From Amycolatopsis sp. DSM 110486 (lineage in GTDB: Bacteria > Actinomycetota > Actinomycetes > Mycobacteriales > Pseudonocardiaceae): 64,000 nt of DNA. Shown piece by piece: positions 50,722-58,611 of the stretch (position 1 is the first letter of the stretch; each line of letters begins with the position of its first letter). The stretch lies in NCBI RefSeq assembly GCF_019468465.1, contig NZ_CP080519.1, positions 1,255,001 to 1,319,000 on the forward strand, given 5' to 3'. A program made the translations under genes and the position numbers. The notes beneath the pieces are model-generated. The model saw only the letters and a program-made list of their open reading frames with translations. It was not told where the DNA came from and searched no databases.

Positions 50722-51766
50722 GGGAAGGCGCCTTCGTGAGCAGTTCGCGAACCCGCGGCGCGACCTCGCGGCCGAACAGCTCGATCGACCGGGCGCGAGC
50801 TTCTCGGGGCAGGTTCATGATGTCGTACTTCAGGTCGAAACGGCTGAGGCGCAGGTCACGCGCCACGGTCGCGATCTTGCGCGCGACGGTGTTCGGCGAG
50901 CCGACGAACAGCGCGCCGCCGTCGATCTCCGCCAGGTAGCGGCGGCGGTCCGGCTTGTAGAAACCGCGCTCGGCCGCGAGGTTCGCGACCACGGGCTGCC
51001 AGTACTCCCACCACGTCTCGACGGCTTCGGAGTCGGTGTCCGCGATCAGGCCGAGCGAGTGCTGTCCGACGGGCAACACCGGCTGTTCGAATTGCGCCAG
51101 CGCGCGGTGATAAAGCTCCACGTGCCCGGCGAACCGCTGCGGTCGGCCACCGATGATCGCCAGCATCAGCGGTAGTCCGTACTTCGCGGCGCGCACAACG
51201 GAATCCGGGCTGCCGCCCACGCCGATCCACGTCGGGATCCCGCCTGGGCGCATCCGCGGGTGCAGCGTCTGGTCCACCAGCGGCGCGCGCACGGTGCCCG
51301 ACCACGTCACGGACTCCTCGCGTTGTAAGCGCATGAACAGTTCGAGTTTCTCTTCGAACAGGTGCTCGTAATCGGCGAGGTCGTATCCGAACAACGGGAA
51401 CGACTCCGTCGCCGACGCCCGGCCCAGCACCAGCTGCGCGCGGCCGTTGGAGACGGCGTCGACGGTGGAGAAGTCGTGGTAGAGGCGGACGGGGTCGTTG
51501 GTGCTCAGCACCGTCACGGACGTGCCGAGCTTGATGCGCTCGGTCGCCGTCGCGACGGCCGCCAGGAGCACCGGCGTCGCGCTGTCGTTGTGGCCTTCGC
51601 GGTAGTGCTCGCCGACGCTGAAGACATCGAGGCCGGCTTCTTCGGCGAGGCGTGCCTCGTCGACGAGCAGGCGGACGGTCTCCGCGTCGCTCAGTGTCCG
51701 CGCTCCGTCGGTGGCGACTTCGCCGAAGGAGTTCAGCCCGAACTCGAAGCCGGGGTTCTTCGTCAT
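50714..51766 (-). CDS. LLM-class flavin/F420-dependent oxidoreductase, paralogue
   Basis: The 350-residue protein shares with its downstream neighbour the opening FEFGLNSFGEVATDG, VFSVGEHYREGHNDSATPVLLAAVA, and YHDFSTVDAVSNGRAQLVLGRAS. It starts at ATG 51766 (TGGTGG upstream) and runs into the next LLM by an 8-bp overlap. It follows the MarR gene by 55 bp, so the order is marR, LLM, LLM, F420 reductase. Confidence 0.88.
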   Translation of the reverse strand: MTKNPGFEFGLNSFGEVATDGARTLSDAETVRLLVDEARLAEEAGLDVFSVGEHYREGHNDSATPVLLAAVATATERIKLGTSVTVLSTNDPVRLYHDFSTVDAVSNGRAQLVLGRASATESFPLFGYDLADYEHLFEEKLELFMRLQREESVTWSGTVRAPLVDQTLHPRMRPGGIPTWIGVGGSPDSVVRAAKYGLPLMLAIIGGRPQRFAGHVELYHRALAQFEQPVLPVGQHSLGLIADTDSEAVETWWEYWQPVVANLAAERGFYKPDRRRYLAEIDGGALFVGSPNTVARKIATVARDLRLSRFDLKYDIMNLPREARARSIELFGREVAPRVRELLTKAPSHV

Positions 51767-51821
51767 GCCACCAGGATGCGTCGGCGCGGGGGCCGCCTGC
51801 CGCTCCCTCTCATGGAGACCT

Positions 51822-52295
51822 TCAGCCATCGGCTTCGATGCGCCGGGTGATCTTGTCGGCCGCCGTGCGCAGGGTGCGCAGCTCCGTTTCGGACAGCACG
51901 TCGTACACGAGCTCGCGCACGCGCTCGACGTGGCCGGGCGCGGACTCGAGCACGTGCGCGTAGCCGGCTTCGGTGAGCACGGCGTGGGTATAGCGGCCGT
52001 CCTCCGGGTCGGGCTCGCGGTAGAGGAACCCGCGTTTCTCCAGCCGGCTGATGAGGTGCGACAGGCGGGAGAGCTCGGCGTTGGTCAGGATCGCCAGCTC
52101 GCTCAGCCGCATGCGCCGACCGGGTTCCTCCGACAGCCCGGCCAGCGCGTAGTACTCGACGTAGCTGAGCTGTGAGTCTTCCCGCAGCTGCTTCTCCAGC
52201 TCGGTCGGCAGCCGGTGCAGCAGGTACGTGAACGAGCGCCACGTCTGCAGCTCTTCGGAGTCGAGCCACCGCGGGGCGGCCTGCCGGTGTGTCAT
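51822..52295 (-). CDS. MarR-family regulator
   Basis: The 157-residue protein is a MarR winged helix: LSYVEYYALAGLSEEPGRRMRLSELAILTNAELSRLSHLISRLEKRGFLYRE, residues 40-90, with the wing DPEDGRYTHAVLTEAG. It is divergent from the FMN reductase gene across operators at 52314-52367. The operator pattern also occurs at 44164-44183, suggesting a small regulon. A -10-like TAGACT (52308-52303) puts the transcription start close to its ATG. Confidence 0.92.
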   Translation of the reverse strand: MTHRQAAPRWLDSEELQTWRSFTYLLHRLPTELEKQLREDSQLSYVEYYALAGLSEEPGRRMRLSELAILTNAELSRLSHLISRLEKRGFLYREPDPEDGRYTHAVLTEAGYAHVLESAPGHVERVRELVYDVLSETELRTLRTAADKITRRIEADG

Positions 52296-52313
52296 GCGTC
52301 CCAGTCTAGCGCG

Positions 52314-52367
52314 TGACTTGAATGTTCAAGTTCGGGTGTTCATTATTTGACATGAAGATTCAAGTCA
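52314..52367. promoter_or_regulatory. Two MarR operators, TTGAA-NN-TTCAA type
   Basis: Site 1: ACTTGAA (52316-52322), TG, TTCAAGT (52325-52331), within TGACTTGAATGTTCAAGTTC. Site 2: ACATGAA (52350-52356), GA, TTCAAGT (52359-52365) with CA after it. They lie between the divergent MarR and FMN reductase starts. The first overlaps the promoter on the minus strand. Confidence 0.75.
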
Positions 52368-52388
52368 TCCTCGGAAGGAAACCGGCAA

Positions 52389-52952
52389 GTGAGTGACCTC
52401 AAGATCGCCGTCATCATCGGCAGCACCCGCCCGGGACGCAACGGCAAGCAGGTCGCCGACTGGGTCTTCGCCAAGGCCAAGGCCCGCACCGGCGCGGACT
52501 ACGAGCTCGTCGACCTGGCCGAGTTCCCGCTGCCCCACCTCGACGAGGCCCTGCCGCCCACCCTCGGCCAGTACGCCGGCGAGCACACCAAGGCGTGGGC
52601 CGCGAAGATCGACTCCTACGACGGCTTCATCTTCGTGACGCCCGAGTACAACCACTCGACGTCCGCCGTCCTGAAGAACGCCATCGACTACCTCTACGCG
52701 GAGTGGAACAACAAGGCCGCGGCCTTCGTGTCCTACGGCTCACTGGGCGGCGCCCGCGCGATCGAACACCTGCGCGCCATCTGCAGCGAGCTCCAGATCG
52801 CCCACGTGCGCCAGCAGCTGTCGTTCTCGCTGTTCACGGACTTCGAGAACTTCGCGTCCTTCACCCCGGCCGCCCTCCACGACGACGCGGCCACCACGCT
52901 GTTCACCCAGCTGGAGACCTGGTCGGGCGCCCTCAAGGCGATCCGGGACTGA
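52389..52952 (+). CDS. NADPH-dependent FMN reductase (flavodoxin-like)
   Basis: The 187-residue protein has the FMN motif GSTRPGRNGKQVADWV near residue 12 and FVTPEYNHSTSAVLKNAIDYLY near residue 80, as in NADPH-dependent FMN reductases and quinone reductases. It supplies reduced flavin, possibly to the LLM enzymes across the divergent promoter. GTG at 52389 has GGAAGGA upstream. Probable MarR target. Confidence 0.9.
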   Translation: MSDLKIAVIIGSTRPGRNGKQVADWVFAKAKARTGADYELVDLAEFPLPHLDEALPPTLGQYAGEHTKAWAAKIDSYDGFIFVTPEYNHSTSAVLKNAIDYLYAEWNNKAAAFVSYGSLGGARAIEHLRAICSELQIAHVRQQLSFSLFTDFENFASFTPAALHDDAATTLFTQLETWSGALKAIRD

Positions 52953-52964
52953 GGTCTTTTTCAG

Positions 52965-53204
52965 GTGGCGCCGCGCCGGTATTCCTCCGGCGTGGCGCCC
53001 ACTGTCCACAAGACACTGACGGTCGGCTCTTCTTCCAGGCGCACCCACCGGAGGATTTGAAGAACTCGCCCTTCTTCAAGGTGATTCGCGTAGGTCCGGC
53101 GATGTTGTCGTCGGCGATGATCGCGTGACCGTGTCGGCGAGCCGGTGCTCCGCACAGCCGCGGGAGTGGCAGGCGCGCTGCGGGTCGCGCCGCGACAGGC
53201 ACCT
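52965..53204 (-). pseudogene. Decayed gene scraps, minus strand
   Basis: Two protein-like pieces are visible on the minus strand. One reads IAGPTRITLKKGEFFKSSGG then CAWKKS (about 53120-53030), like the C-terminus of small secreted actinomycete proteins with a GP-x-TxITLK...C-x-W pattern. The other reads TVGATPEEYRRGAT and stop (about 53005-52965), like the end of an AraC-type regulator. Neither has an upstream part. The whole 52953-53304 gap holds no intact gene. Confidence 0.35.
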
Positions 53205-53304
53205 GTTACACGCAAAGGGACACGATTCGGACGAGCGCCCGTCCGCCGCCGCCCATGGCGACGGTGTTGGCAGCTGGGGTTACTCCAGGTTTACGCTCAC
53301 GACC

Positions 53305-54144
53305 ATGCGATTCGCCATCAAGACTTCGCCCCAGAACACCGTCTGGGAGGACATGCTCGCGGTCTGGCAGGCGGCCGACGAGATCGAGCTGTTCGAATCC
53401 GGCTGGACGTTCGACCACTTCTATCCCATTTTCTCCGATTCGACCGGCCCCTGCTTGGAGGGCTGGGTCACGCTGACCGCGCTCGCGCAGGCCACCAAGC
53501 GGCTGCGCCTGGGCACGCTCGTCAGCGGCATGCACTACCGGCACCCCGCGCTGCTCGCGAACATGGCCGCGACGCTCGACATCGTGTCCGGCGGGCGCCT
53601 GGAGATCGGCATCGGCGCCGGGTGGAACGAGGAGGAGTCCGGCGCGTACGGCATGGAGCTGGGCACCATCAAGGAACGCAGCGACCGTTTCGAGGAAGGC
53701 TGCGAGGTCCTGATCAGCCTGCTGACTCAGGAAACCACCACCTTCAAGGGCACGCACTACCAGCTCACCGACGCCCGCAACGAACCCAAGGGCGTCCAGA
53801 AGCCCCACCCGCCCATCTGCATCGGCGGCAGCGGCGAAAAGCGCACCCTGCGCACGGCCGCGAAGTACGCCGACCACTGGAACTTCACCGGCGGCACGCC
53901 CGAGCAGTTCGCCCACAAGCGCGACGTCCTGCACCGCCACTGCGCCGACATCGGCCGCGACCCCAGCGAGATCACGCTGTCCTCGCACGTGCGCCTCGAA
54001 CCCGACCTGGACTACGCCGCGGTCGCCAAGCAGACCGAGGGCCTCGGCGAGGCCGGCCTCGACCTGGCCATCGTCTACCTGCCGCCGCCCCACACTCCCG
54101 CGGTGCTGGAGCCGCTGGCGAAGGCGCTCGAACCGCTGCGCTGA
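53305..54144 (+). CDS. LLM-class F420-dependent oxidoreductase (TIGR03560-like)
   Basis: The 279-residue protein has the LLM N-terminus MRFAIKTSPQNTVWEDMLAV, then AQATKRLRLGTLVSGMHYRHPALLANMAATLDIVSGGRLEIGIGAG near residues 65-110, and PPICIGGSGEKRTLRTAAKYADHWN. It fits the family annotated as F420-dependent LLM of unknown substrate. A -10 TACGCT (53292-53297) puts the transcription start on or next to the ATG, so the message is probably leaderless. A terminator follows at 54154-54183. Confidence 0.88.
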   Translation: MRFAIKTSPQNTVWEDMLAVWQAADEIELFESGWTFDHFYPIFSDSTGPCLEGWVTLTALAQATKRLRLGTLVSGMHYRHPALLANMAATLDIVSGGRLEIGIGAGWNEEESGAYGMELGTIKERSDRFEEGCEVLISLLTQETTTFKGTHYQLTDARNEPKGVQKPHPPICIGGSGEKRTLRTAAKYADHWNFTGGTPEQFAHKRDVLHRHCADIGRDPSEITLSSHVRLEPDLDYAAVAKQTEGLGEAGLDLAIVYLPPPHTPAVLEPLAKALEPLR

Positions 54145-54153
54145 TCTTTCACC

Positions 54154-54183
54154 GGGGCCGCGCATTCACTTGTGCGCGGCCCC
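54154..54183. terminator. Stem-loop terminator
   Basis: GGGGCCGCGC and GCGCGGCCCC form a perfect 10-bp stem with a 10-base loop, 10 bp after the LLM stop. The loop contains the stop codon of a possible small reading frame on the other strand. Confidence 0.8.
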
Positions 54184-54285
54184 GTAGTGGGAGATCGAGG
54201 CTTCGGGATACCGGGCCTTCACCACTCGATCCTTGACTGTCCACAGAAGATCTTTCTGCAGCGTTTCGAACACATCCGAAAGCAC
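54166..54285 (-). CDS. Possible 39-residue protein or gene remnant
   Basis: On the minus strand GTG at 54285 begins a 39-codon frame (VLSDVFETLQKDLLWTVKDR then VVKARYPEASISHYGAAHK), with GC-rich third positions in part and a protein-like, helical pattern. A stop lies immediately before the GTG, and no ribosome site is seen. It is either a small gene or the end of a lost gene. I do not recognise it. Confidence 0.35.
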   Translation of the reverse strand: MLSDVFETLQKDLLWTVKDRVVKARYPEASISHYGAAHK

Positions 54286-54367
54286 TCACTCGCTCGATCC
54301 ATTCAGGACGGATGAGCGCCGCACTTCAGAATCCGGAACACGCATCACGCGATGCTAAAATTCCACC

Positions 54368-54739
54368 ATGCCCGCTGACGAAAACGAAGACCTCCGGAAA
54401 CGAGCCCGCATCGTCATGGCGGACCTCGCGCGTGAAGGCAACACGAAAGAGCTCGCGGAGTTCATCGAGCACGGCCTGGACGTCAACGCGCTCGACGAGG
54501 CCGGCAATTCACTCCTCATGCTCGCCGCGTACCACGGGCGGGGCGAGACCGTGGAGTACTTGCTGCAGCACGGCGCCGATCCCGACATCTGCAACGCCCG
54601 CAACCAGTCGCCGATCGCGGGCGCGTTGTTCAAGGGCGAGACGGAAATCGTCGCGGCGCTGAAAAGGGCGGGGGCCGATCTGGACGCCGGGACGCCGAGT
54701 GCGCGGGAAGCCGCGAAAATGTTCGGGCAGAGCCTGTAG
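54368..54739 (+). CDS. Ankyrin-repeat protein
   Basis: The 123-residue protein contains about three ankyrin repeats: residues 24-55 (ELAEFIEHGLDVNALDEAGN), 57-90 (LLMLAAYHGRGETVEYLLQHGADPDICN), and 92-115 (PIAGALFKGETEIVAALKRAGADLDAG). ATG at 54368 is 6 bp after TAAAAT (54356-54361), so the message is leaderless. It is convergent with the catalase gene. Ankyrin genes are known next to catalases in other bacteria (ankB-katB), so a link to peroxide defence is possible. Confidence 0.88.
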   Translation: MPADENEDLRKRARIVMADLAREGNTKELAEFIEHGLDVNALDEAGNSLLMLAAYHGRGETVEYLLQHGADPDICNARNQSPIAGALFKGETEIVAALKRAGADLDAGTPSAREAAKMFGQSL

Positions 54740-54745
54740 AAAGCC

Positions 54746-54781
54746 GTTGCCCCCGTCGCGACAACGAGCGACGGGAGCAAC
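54746..54781. terminator. Bidirectional terminator, ankyrin/catalase
   Basis: GTTGCCCCCGTCGC and GCGACGGGAGCAAC pair at 13 of 14 positions with an 8-base loop, between the convergent stops at 54739 and 54795. Confidence 0.7.
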
Positions 54782-54794
54782 AGCCACAAAGGAC

Positions 54795-56261
54795 TTAAAG
54801 AGCGCCCAGGGCCTCGCAGGCCTTCTGCACACCCTCACCGTAGGCCGGGTCGGCCTTGGCGCAGTTGTCGATGTGCCGCTGGACGGTTTCCTTGCGCGCA
54901 CCCTTGATCGCGCGCGCCGTGTTCTCGAACAGACGCTGTTGTTCGTCCGCGGACAACAGGCGGAACAGGTTGCCCGGCTGGGTGAAGTAGTCGTCGTCGT
55001 CTTCGCGGAAGTTGAAGTGGTCCGCGGTCGAGCCGACGGCCTGCGCCGGGTCGGCGTACGCGGGCTGCTCCTGCCAACGGCCGAAGTTGTTCGGCTCGAC
55101 GCCCGGGACGCCACCCTGGTTGCCGTCGACGCGCATGGCGCCGTCGCGGTGGTAGGTGTTGACCACCTTGGCGCCGCGCGGGTAGTTGACCGGGATCTGG
55201 TGGTGGTTCACGCCGACGCGGTAGCGGGCGGCGTCACCGTAGGAGAAGAGGCGGCCCTGCAGCATCTTGTCCGGGCTGAACGAGATGCCGGGGATCAGGT
55301 TGGCCGGGGTGAAGGCGGCCTGCTCGACGTCCTGGAAGTAGTTGTCCGGGTTGCGGTTGAGCTCGAACTCGCCGACCTCGATCAGCGGGTAGTCCTTCTT
55401 GCTCCACACCTTCGTGAGGTCGAACGGGTGGAAGCGGTAGCTCGCCGCGTCGGCATCGGGCATGACCTGCACGAACAGCTTCCACTTCGGGAAGTCGCCA
55501 CGCTCGATGGCGTCGAAGAGGTCGCGCTGGTTCGACTCGCGGTCGGCGGCGATGACGGCGCCGGCTTCCTCGTCGGTCAGGTTCTCGATGCCCTGCTGGG
55601 TACGGAAGTGGAACTTGACCCAGTTCCGCTCGCCCGCGGCGTTGATCAAGCTGTAGGTGTGCGAGCCGAAGCCGTGCATGTGCCGGTACGACTTGGGGAT
55701 GCCGCGGTCGGTCATGATGATCGTGACCTGGTGCAGCGCCTCGGGCAGGTTCGTCCAGTAACCCCAGTTGTTCTCCGGGTCACGCAAGTTGGTGCGCGGG
55801 TCACGCTTCACCGCGCGGTTGAGATCAGGGAACTTCAGCGGATCGCGGTGGAAGAACACCGGCGTGTTGTTGCCGACGACGTCCCAGTTGCCCTCTTCGG
55901 TGTAGAAACGCAGCGCGAAACCACGGATGTCGCGCTCGGCGTCGGCCGCGCCGCGCTCACCCGCGACGCTCGAGAATCGCGCGAACATCTCGCACTCGTT
56001 GCCGACCTTGGCGAAGATCGCGGCCTTCGTGTACTGCGAAATGTCGTGCGTGACGCGGAAAGTGCCCCACGCGCCGGAGCCCTTGGCGTGCATGCGGCGC
56101 TCCGGGATGACCTCGCGGTCGAAGTGCGCCAGCTTCTCGATGAGCCACAGGTCCTGCAACAGCACCGGGCCCCGCGGGCCGGCGGTGACGCTGTTCTGGT
56201 TGTCCACGACCGGCGCACCCGCCGCCGTCGTCAGCGGTTTGGTGTTTTCCTCGAAAGCCAC
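54795..56261 (-). CDS. katA: Monofunctional haem catalase
   Basis: The 488-residue protein is a clade-3-type catalase. The distal His is in [20 protein letters not shown] near residue 58, the Asn in [18 protein letters not shown], and the proximal Tyr in [19 protein letters not shown] near residue 335. It decomposes hydrogen peroxide in the cytosol. The GTG start at 56261 has AAGGAG. It is 25 bp after the Fur-family gene and so in the usual furA-katA operon. The symbol is by homology. Confidence 0.95.
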   Translation of the reverse strand: MAFEENTKPLTTAAGAPVVDNQNSVTAGPRGPVLLQDLWLIEKLAHFDREVIPERRMHAKGSGAWGTFRVTHDISQYTKAAIFAKVGNECEMFARFSSVAGERGAADAERDIRGFALRFYTEEGNWDVVGNNTPVFFHRDPLKFPDLNRAVKRDPRTNLRDPENNWGYWTNLPEALHQVTIIMTDRGIPKSYRHMHGFGSHTYSLINAAGERNWVKFHFRTQQGIENLTDEEAGAVIAADRESNQRDLFDAIERGDFPKWKLFVQVMPDADAASYRFHPFDLTKVWSKKDYPLIEVGEFELNRNPDNYFQDVEQAAFTPANLIPGISFSPDKMLQGRLFSYGDAARYRVGVNHHQIPVNYPRGAKVVNTYHRDGAMRVDGNQGGVPGVEPNNFGRWQEQPAYADPAQAVGSTADHFNFREDDDDYFTQPGNLFRLLSADEQQRLFENTARAIKGARKETVQRHIDNCAKADPAYGEGVQKACEALGAL

Positions 56262-56286
56262 TTCATCTCCTTCAGGTGGTGGACAG

Positions 56287-56706
56287 TCAGTTTTCGTTGC
56301 AGGAAGGGCAAAGGCCCCAGTAGGTCACTTCGGCTTCGTCGATGACGAACCCGTTGGTGCTCGCGGGTGCGAGGCAAGGCCGCTCCCCCACCGCGCAGTC
56401 GATGTCGGCGACCGCACCGCAGCGGCGGCAGACCACGTGGTGGTGGTTGTCGCCCGTGCGCACCTCGAATCGCGCCGGCGACCCGGCCGGCTCGATGCGC
56501 CGCACCAGCCCCACCTCCCCCAGCGCGGCGAGGATGTCGTACACCGCCTGCGTCGACACGGCGCCGAGTTCGGAGCGCACCGCTCGGACCACCGCCTCGA
56601 CGTCCGTGTGCGGCCGCTGCGCCACGGCGTGCAGCACAGCGGTCCGCTGCTTGGTGACTCTTAGTGAGACACCCCGCAGACGGTCCGCAGGATCAGTGGC
56701 CGGCAT
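56287..56706 (-). CDS. furA: Fur-family peroxide-responsive regulator (FurA/CatR-like)
   Basis: The 139-residue protein is a Fur winged helix ([25 protein letters not shown], then [22 protein letters not shown]) with a metal/dimer domain: [17 protein letters not shown] and LCPSCNEN, two CxxC zinc motifs. FurA/CatR proteins repress themselves and the catalase until peroxide oxidises them. ATG at 56706 is taken; a TTG at 56736 is possible. GTCCAG-N8-CTGGAC at about 56737-56757 may be its operator. Confidence 0.92.
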   Translation of the reverse strand: MPATDPADRLRGVSLRVTKQRTAVLHAVAQRPHTDVEAVVRAVRSELGAVSTQAVYDILAALGEVGLVRRIEPAGSPARFEVRTGDNHHHVVCRRCGAVADIDCAVGERPCLAPASTNGFVIDEAEVTYWGLCPSCNEN

Positions 56707-56757
56707 GAGGGCATCAGACCATGTTTTCTGGAACAAGTCCAGACTAGAGACTGGACA

Positions 56758-57026
56758 CGTTCAAGTGAACTGAAGTGCTCATCTGAGCAAGGCGTGTGAC
56801 TTCAGCAACGCCTTGACCAGGCAGGACTGTGCGCCAGTGATCAAGGGTTAGTGTTTTGGCGACGGAGCCGTGGTCGGATTCGCACATCCAGTGAGATGGT
56901 AGTCACAGAATTTGATCACTGACGAGAGCTGAGTGTGCGTCTTCGCGCCTGATTACATAAAGTGATGATCGTACTGACGGTGTGTGCGCCCGTCGGACGG
57001 CCGCACCCTCCACCAGCGGCGACGCC
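56758..57026. other. Gap with two inverted repeats and no gene
   Basis: Two perfect inverted repeats are present. CAAGGCGT (56788-56795) pairs with ACGCCTTG (56808-56815) with a 12-base loop. CAGTGATCAA (56835-56844) pairs with TTGATCACTG (56912-56921) across 67 bp. The second could be an operator or an old element end. No protein-like frame is seen. Confidence 0.45.
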
Positions 57027-57539
57027 CTACGACGCCGTGATTCGCTGCTTGGCGATCTCCGTCGCCCAGGCCAGGAACGCCACCGGGACAGCGCCTCGAC
57101 TGGGATTGATGGTCACGGACGCGTCGGTCCACGAGCTACCGCGCGGCACGGAAACGACGAGAACGGCCGCGTCCTCACGCCAGGCGGCATCGCGGAACTC
57201 GATCAGGCGTTCCCCCGCGGTGACGACATCGAACAGTTTGATTTCGCTGCCGTTGAACGTTTCCTTCGTCGCGGTCACCGTTCGGAAGTCTTCGCCCCGC
57301 GCCGGCCGGTCGATCCGTTCAGCTCCCTCGAGCAGAAACTGGGGAAGTTTGCCCCGAGCATCCAGCACCTCGACACCCAGGACACGACCGTCCGCCAGGA
57401 AATCGAGATTGATCATGCCGCCCACACCGATGGGATCGCACGGATACATGTGCACCGACCGCGGCTCCGTAGCCGGGTCGGTGAAGTAGACGTACGCCGC
57501 ATTCGCTGAAGCGTCGTAGGTGACCTTGAGGTTCGCCAC
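57027..57539 (-). CDS. DUF2283 domain protein
   Basis: The 170-residue product has an N-terminal DUF2283 domain (VTYDASANAAYVYFTDPATE then GMINLDFLADGRVLGVEVLDARGKLP). The second half (residues 75-170) is a mixed alpha/beta domain of unknown kind. GTG at 57539 is preceded at some distance by AAGGGA. DUF2283 proteins have no known function. It lies apart from its neighbours. Confidence 0.7.
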   Translation of the reverse strand: MANLKVTYDASANAAYVYFTDPATEPRSVHMYPCDPIGVGGMINLDFLADGRVLGVEVLDARGKLPQFLLEGAERIDRPARGEDFRTVTATKETFNGSEIKLFDVVTAGERLIEFRDAAWREDAAVLVVSVPRGSSWTDASVTINPSRGAVPVAFLAWATEIAKQRITAS

Positions 57540-57620
57540 TGTTCGGCGTGTCCCTTCCCGAACATTCCGCGCGCCACGACGACCGCGCCTGCTCAAGGTA
57601 GCGGCAACCGGCCGTCTCCA

Positions 57621-58541
57621 TCAGAACCCTTCAACCTCCCCCTTCAACGCCGCCGCGCGAAAGGCCTCCGCGAGACGCACCGCGGCGTCCGAAGGGCGGC
57701 CCGGGAGGCGGGCAAGCAAGATGCGCCGCCGTTCGGAAGGCCCTCCCCGGACGGGAAGGACGCGGACGCCGGACGGGAGGACCGGAGTGAGGACGGTAGG
57801 CACGGTCGTGATGCCGCAACCGGCGGCGACGAGGTGGAGCTTGGCGAGCCAGTCGCGCGCGGTGTGGGCGATGTCGGGGCGCTCGTCGAGGCCGGGCCAG
57901 ACGCCCATGACGTGCTCGTTGCGCGAGCCGGCGATCCAGCGCTGGCCGGACAGGTCGGCGACGTCGATGAACTCGCCGCGTGCGAGGGGGTGGGTGGTGG
58001 GCACGGCGACGCACAGGCTGCGCTCGGCGAGGGTCTGCACCTGCAGCGCCGGGGTTTCGCTGTCCGGCGGGCGGAAGGGCGGCGTCGACGCGATCAGCGC
58101 CAGGTCCAGCGTGCCCGCGCGCAGTGCGCGGACCAGCGCGGGGGTGCTGCCTTCGCGCGTGGTCACGGTGATGCCCGGGTGCGTGCGACGCAGTTCCGCC
58201 AGCGCGCGGGGCACCAAGGCGGCGCCGGCGCTGGCGAACCAGCCGAGCCGGACGCTGCCGTGACCGTCGGGCAAGCCGACGAGGTCGCGCGCCGCGGCGT
58301 CCACCTCGTCGACGACGGTGGCCGCGCGGCGCACGACCAGCCGACCGGCGGGTGTGAGGCGCACACCGTCGTGACGGCGTTCGACGAGCGGGGTGCCCGC
58401 GGCGCGCTCCAGTGACGCGATCTGGCGGGAGACGGCGGACTGCGTGTAGCCGAGGGCGGCGGCCGCGGCGGTGAACGAGCCCCGCTCGGCCACCTCGCGG
58501 AACACCCGCAGCGCGGTGAGCGACGCGTCGGTGAAGGCCAT
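57621..58541 (-). CDS. LysR-family transcriptional regulator
   Basis: The 306-residue protein has the LysR helix-turn-helix (LTALRVFREVAERGSFTAAA, LGYTQSAVSRQIASLERAAG) and effector domain from about residue 92 (GSVRLGWFASAGAALVPRAL). It is divergent across 70 bp from an SDR pair, which it probably controls. An AT-rich dyad-like region (GACTATTACGCATAGCAG) lies in the gap. Confidence 0.92.
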   Translation of the reverse strand: MAFTDASLTALRVFREVAERGSFTAAAAALGYTQSAVSRQIASLERAAGTPLVERRHDGVRLTPAGRLVVRRAATVVDEVDAAARDLVGLPDGHGSVRLGWFASAGAALVPRALAELRRTHPGITVTTREGSTPALVRALRAGTLDLALIASTPPFRPPDSETPALQVQTLAERSLCVAVPTTHPLARGEFIDVADLSGQRWIAGSRNEHVMGVWPGLDERPDIAHTARDWLAKLHLVAAGCGITTVPTVLTPVLPSGVRVLPVRGGPSERRRILLARLPGRPSDAAVRLAEAFRAAALKGEVEGF

Positions 58542-58611
58542 GACTATTACGCATAGCAGACTTGACGAACTTTCGCTGGCAGCATGCCCGGTGACTGCTT
58601 AGCGTGAAAGT

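Noticed and set aside
54699..56345. 548-codon plus-strand frame antisense to the catalase
   Set aside because: The catalase on the minus strand is certain and the plus frame has no motifs.
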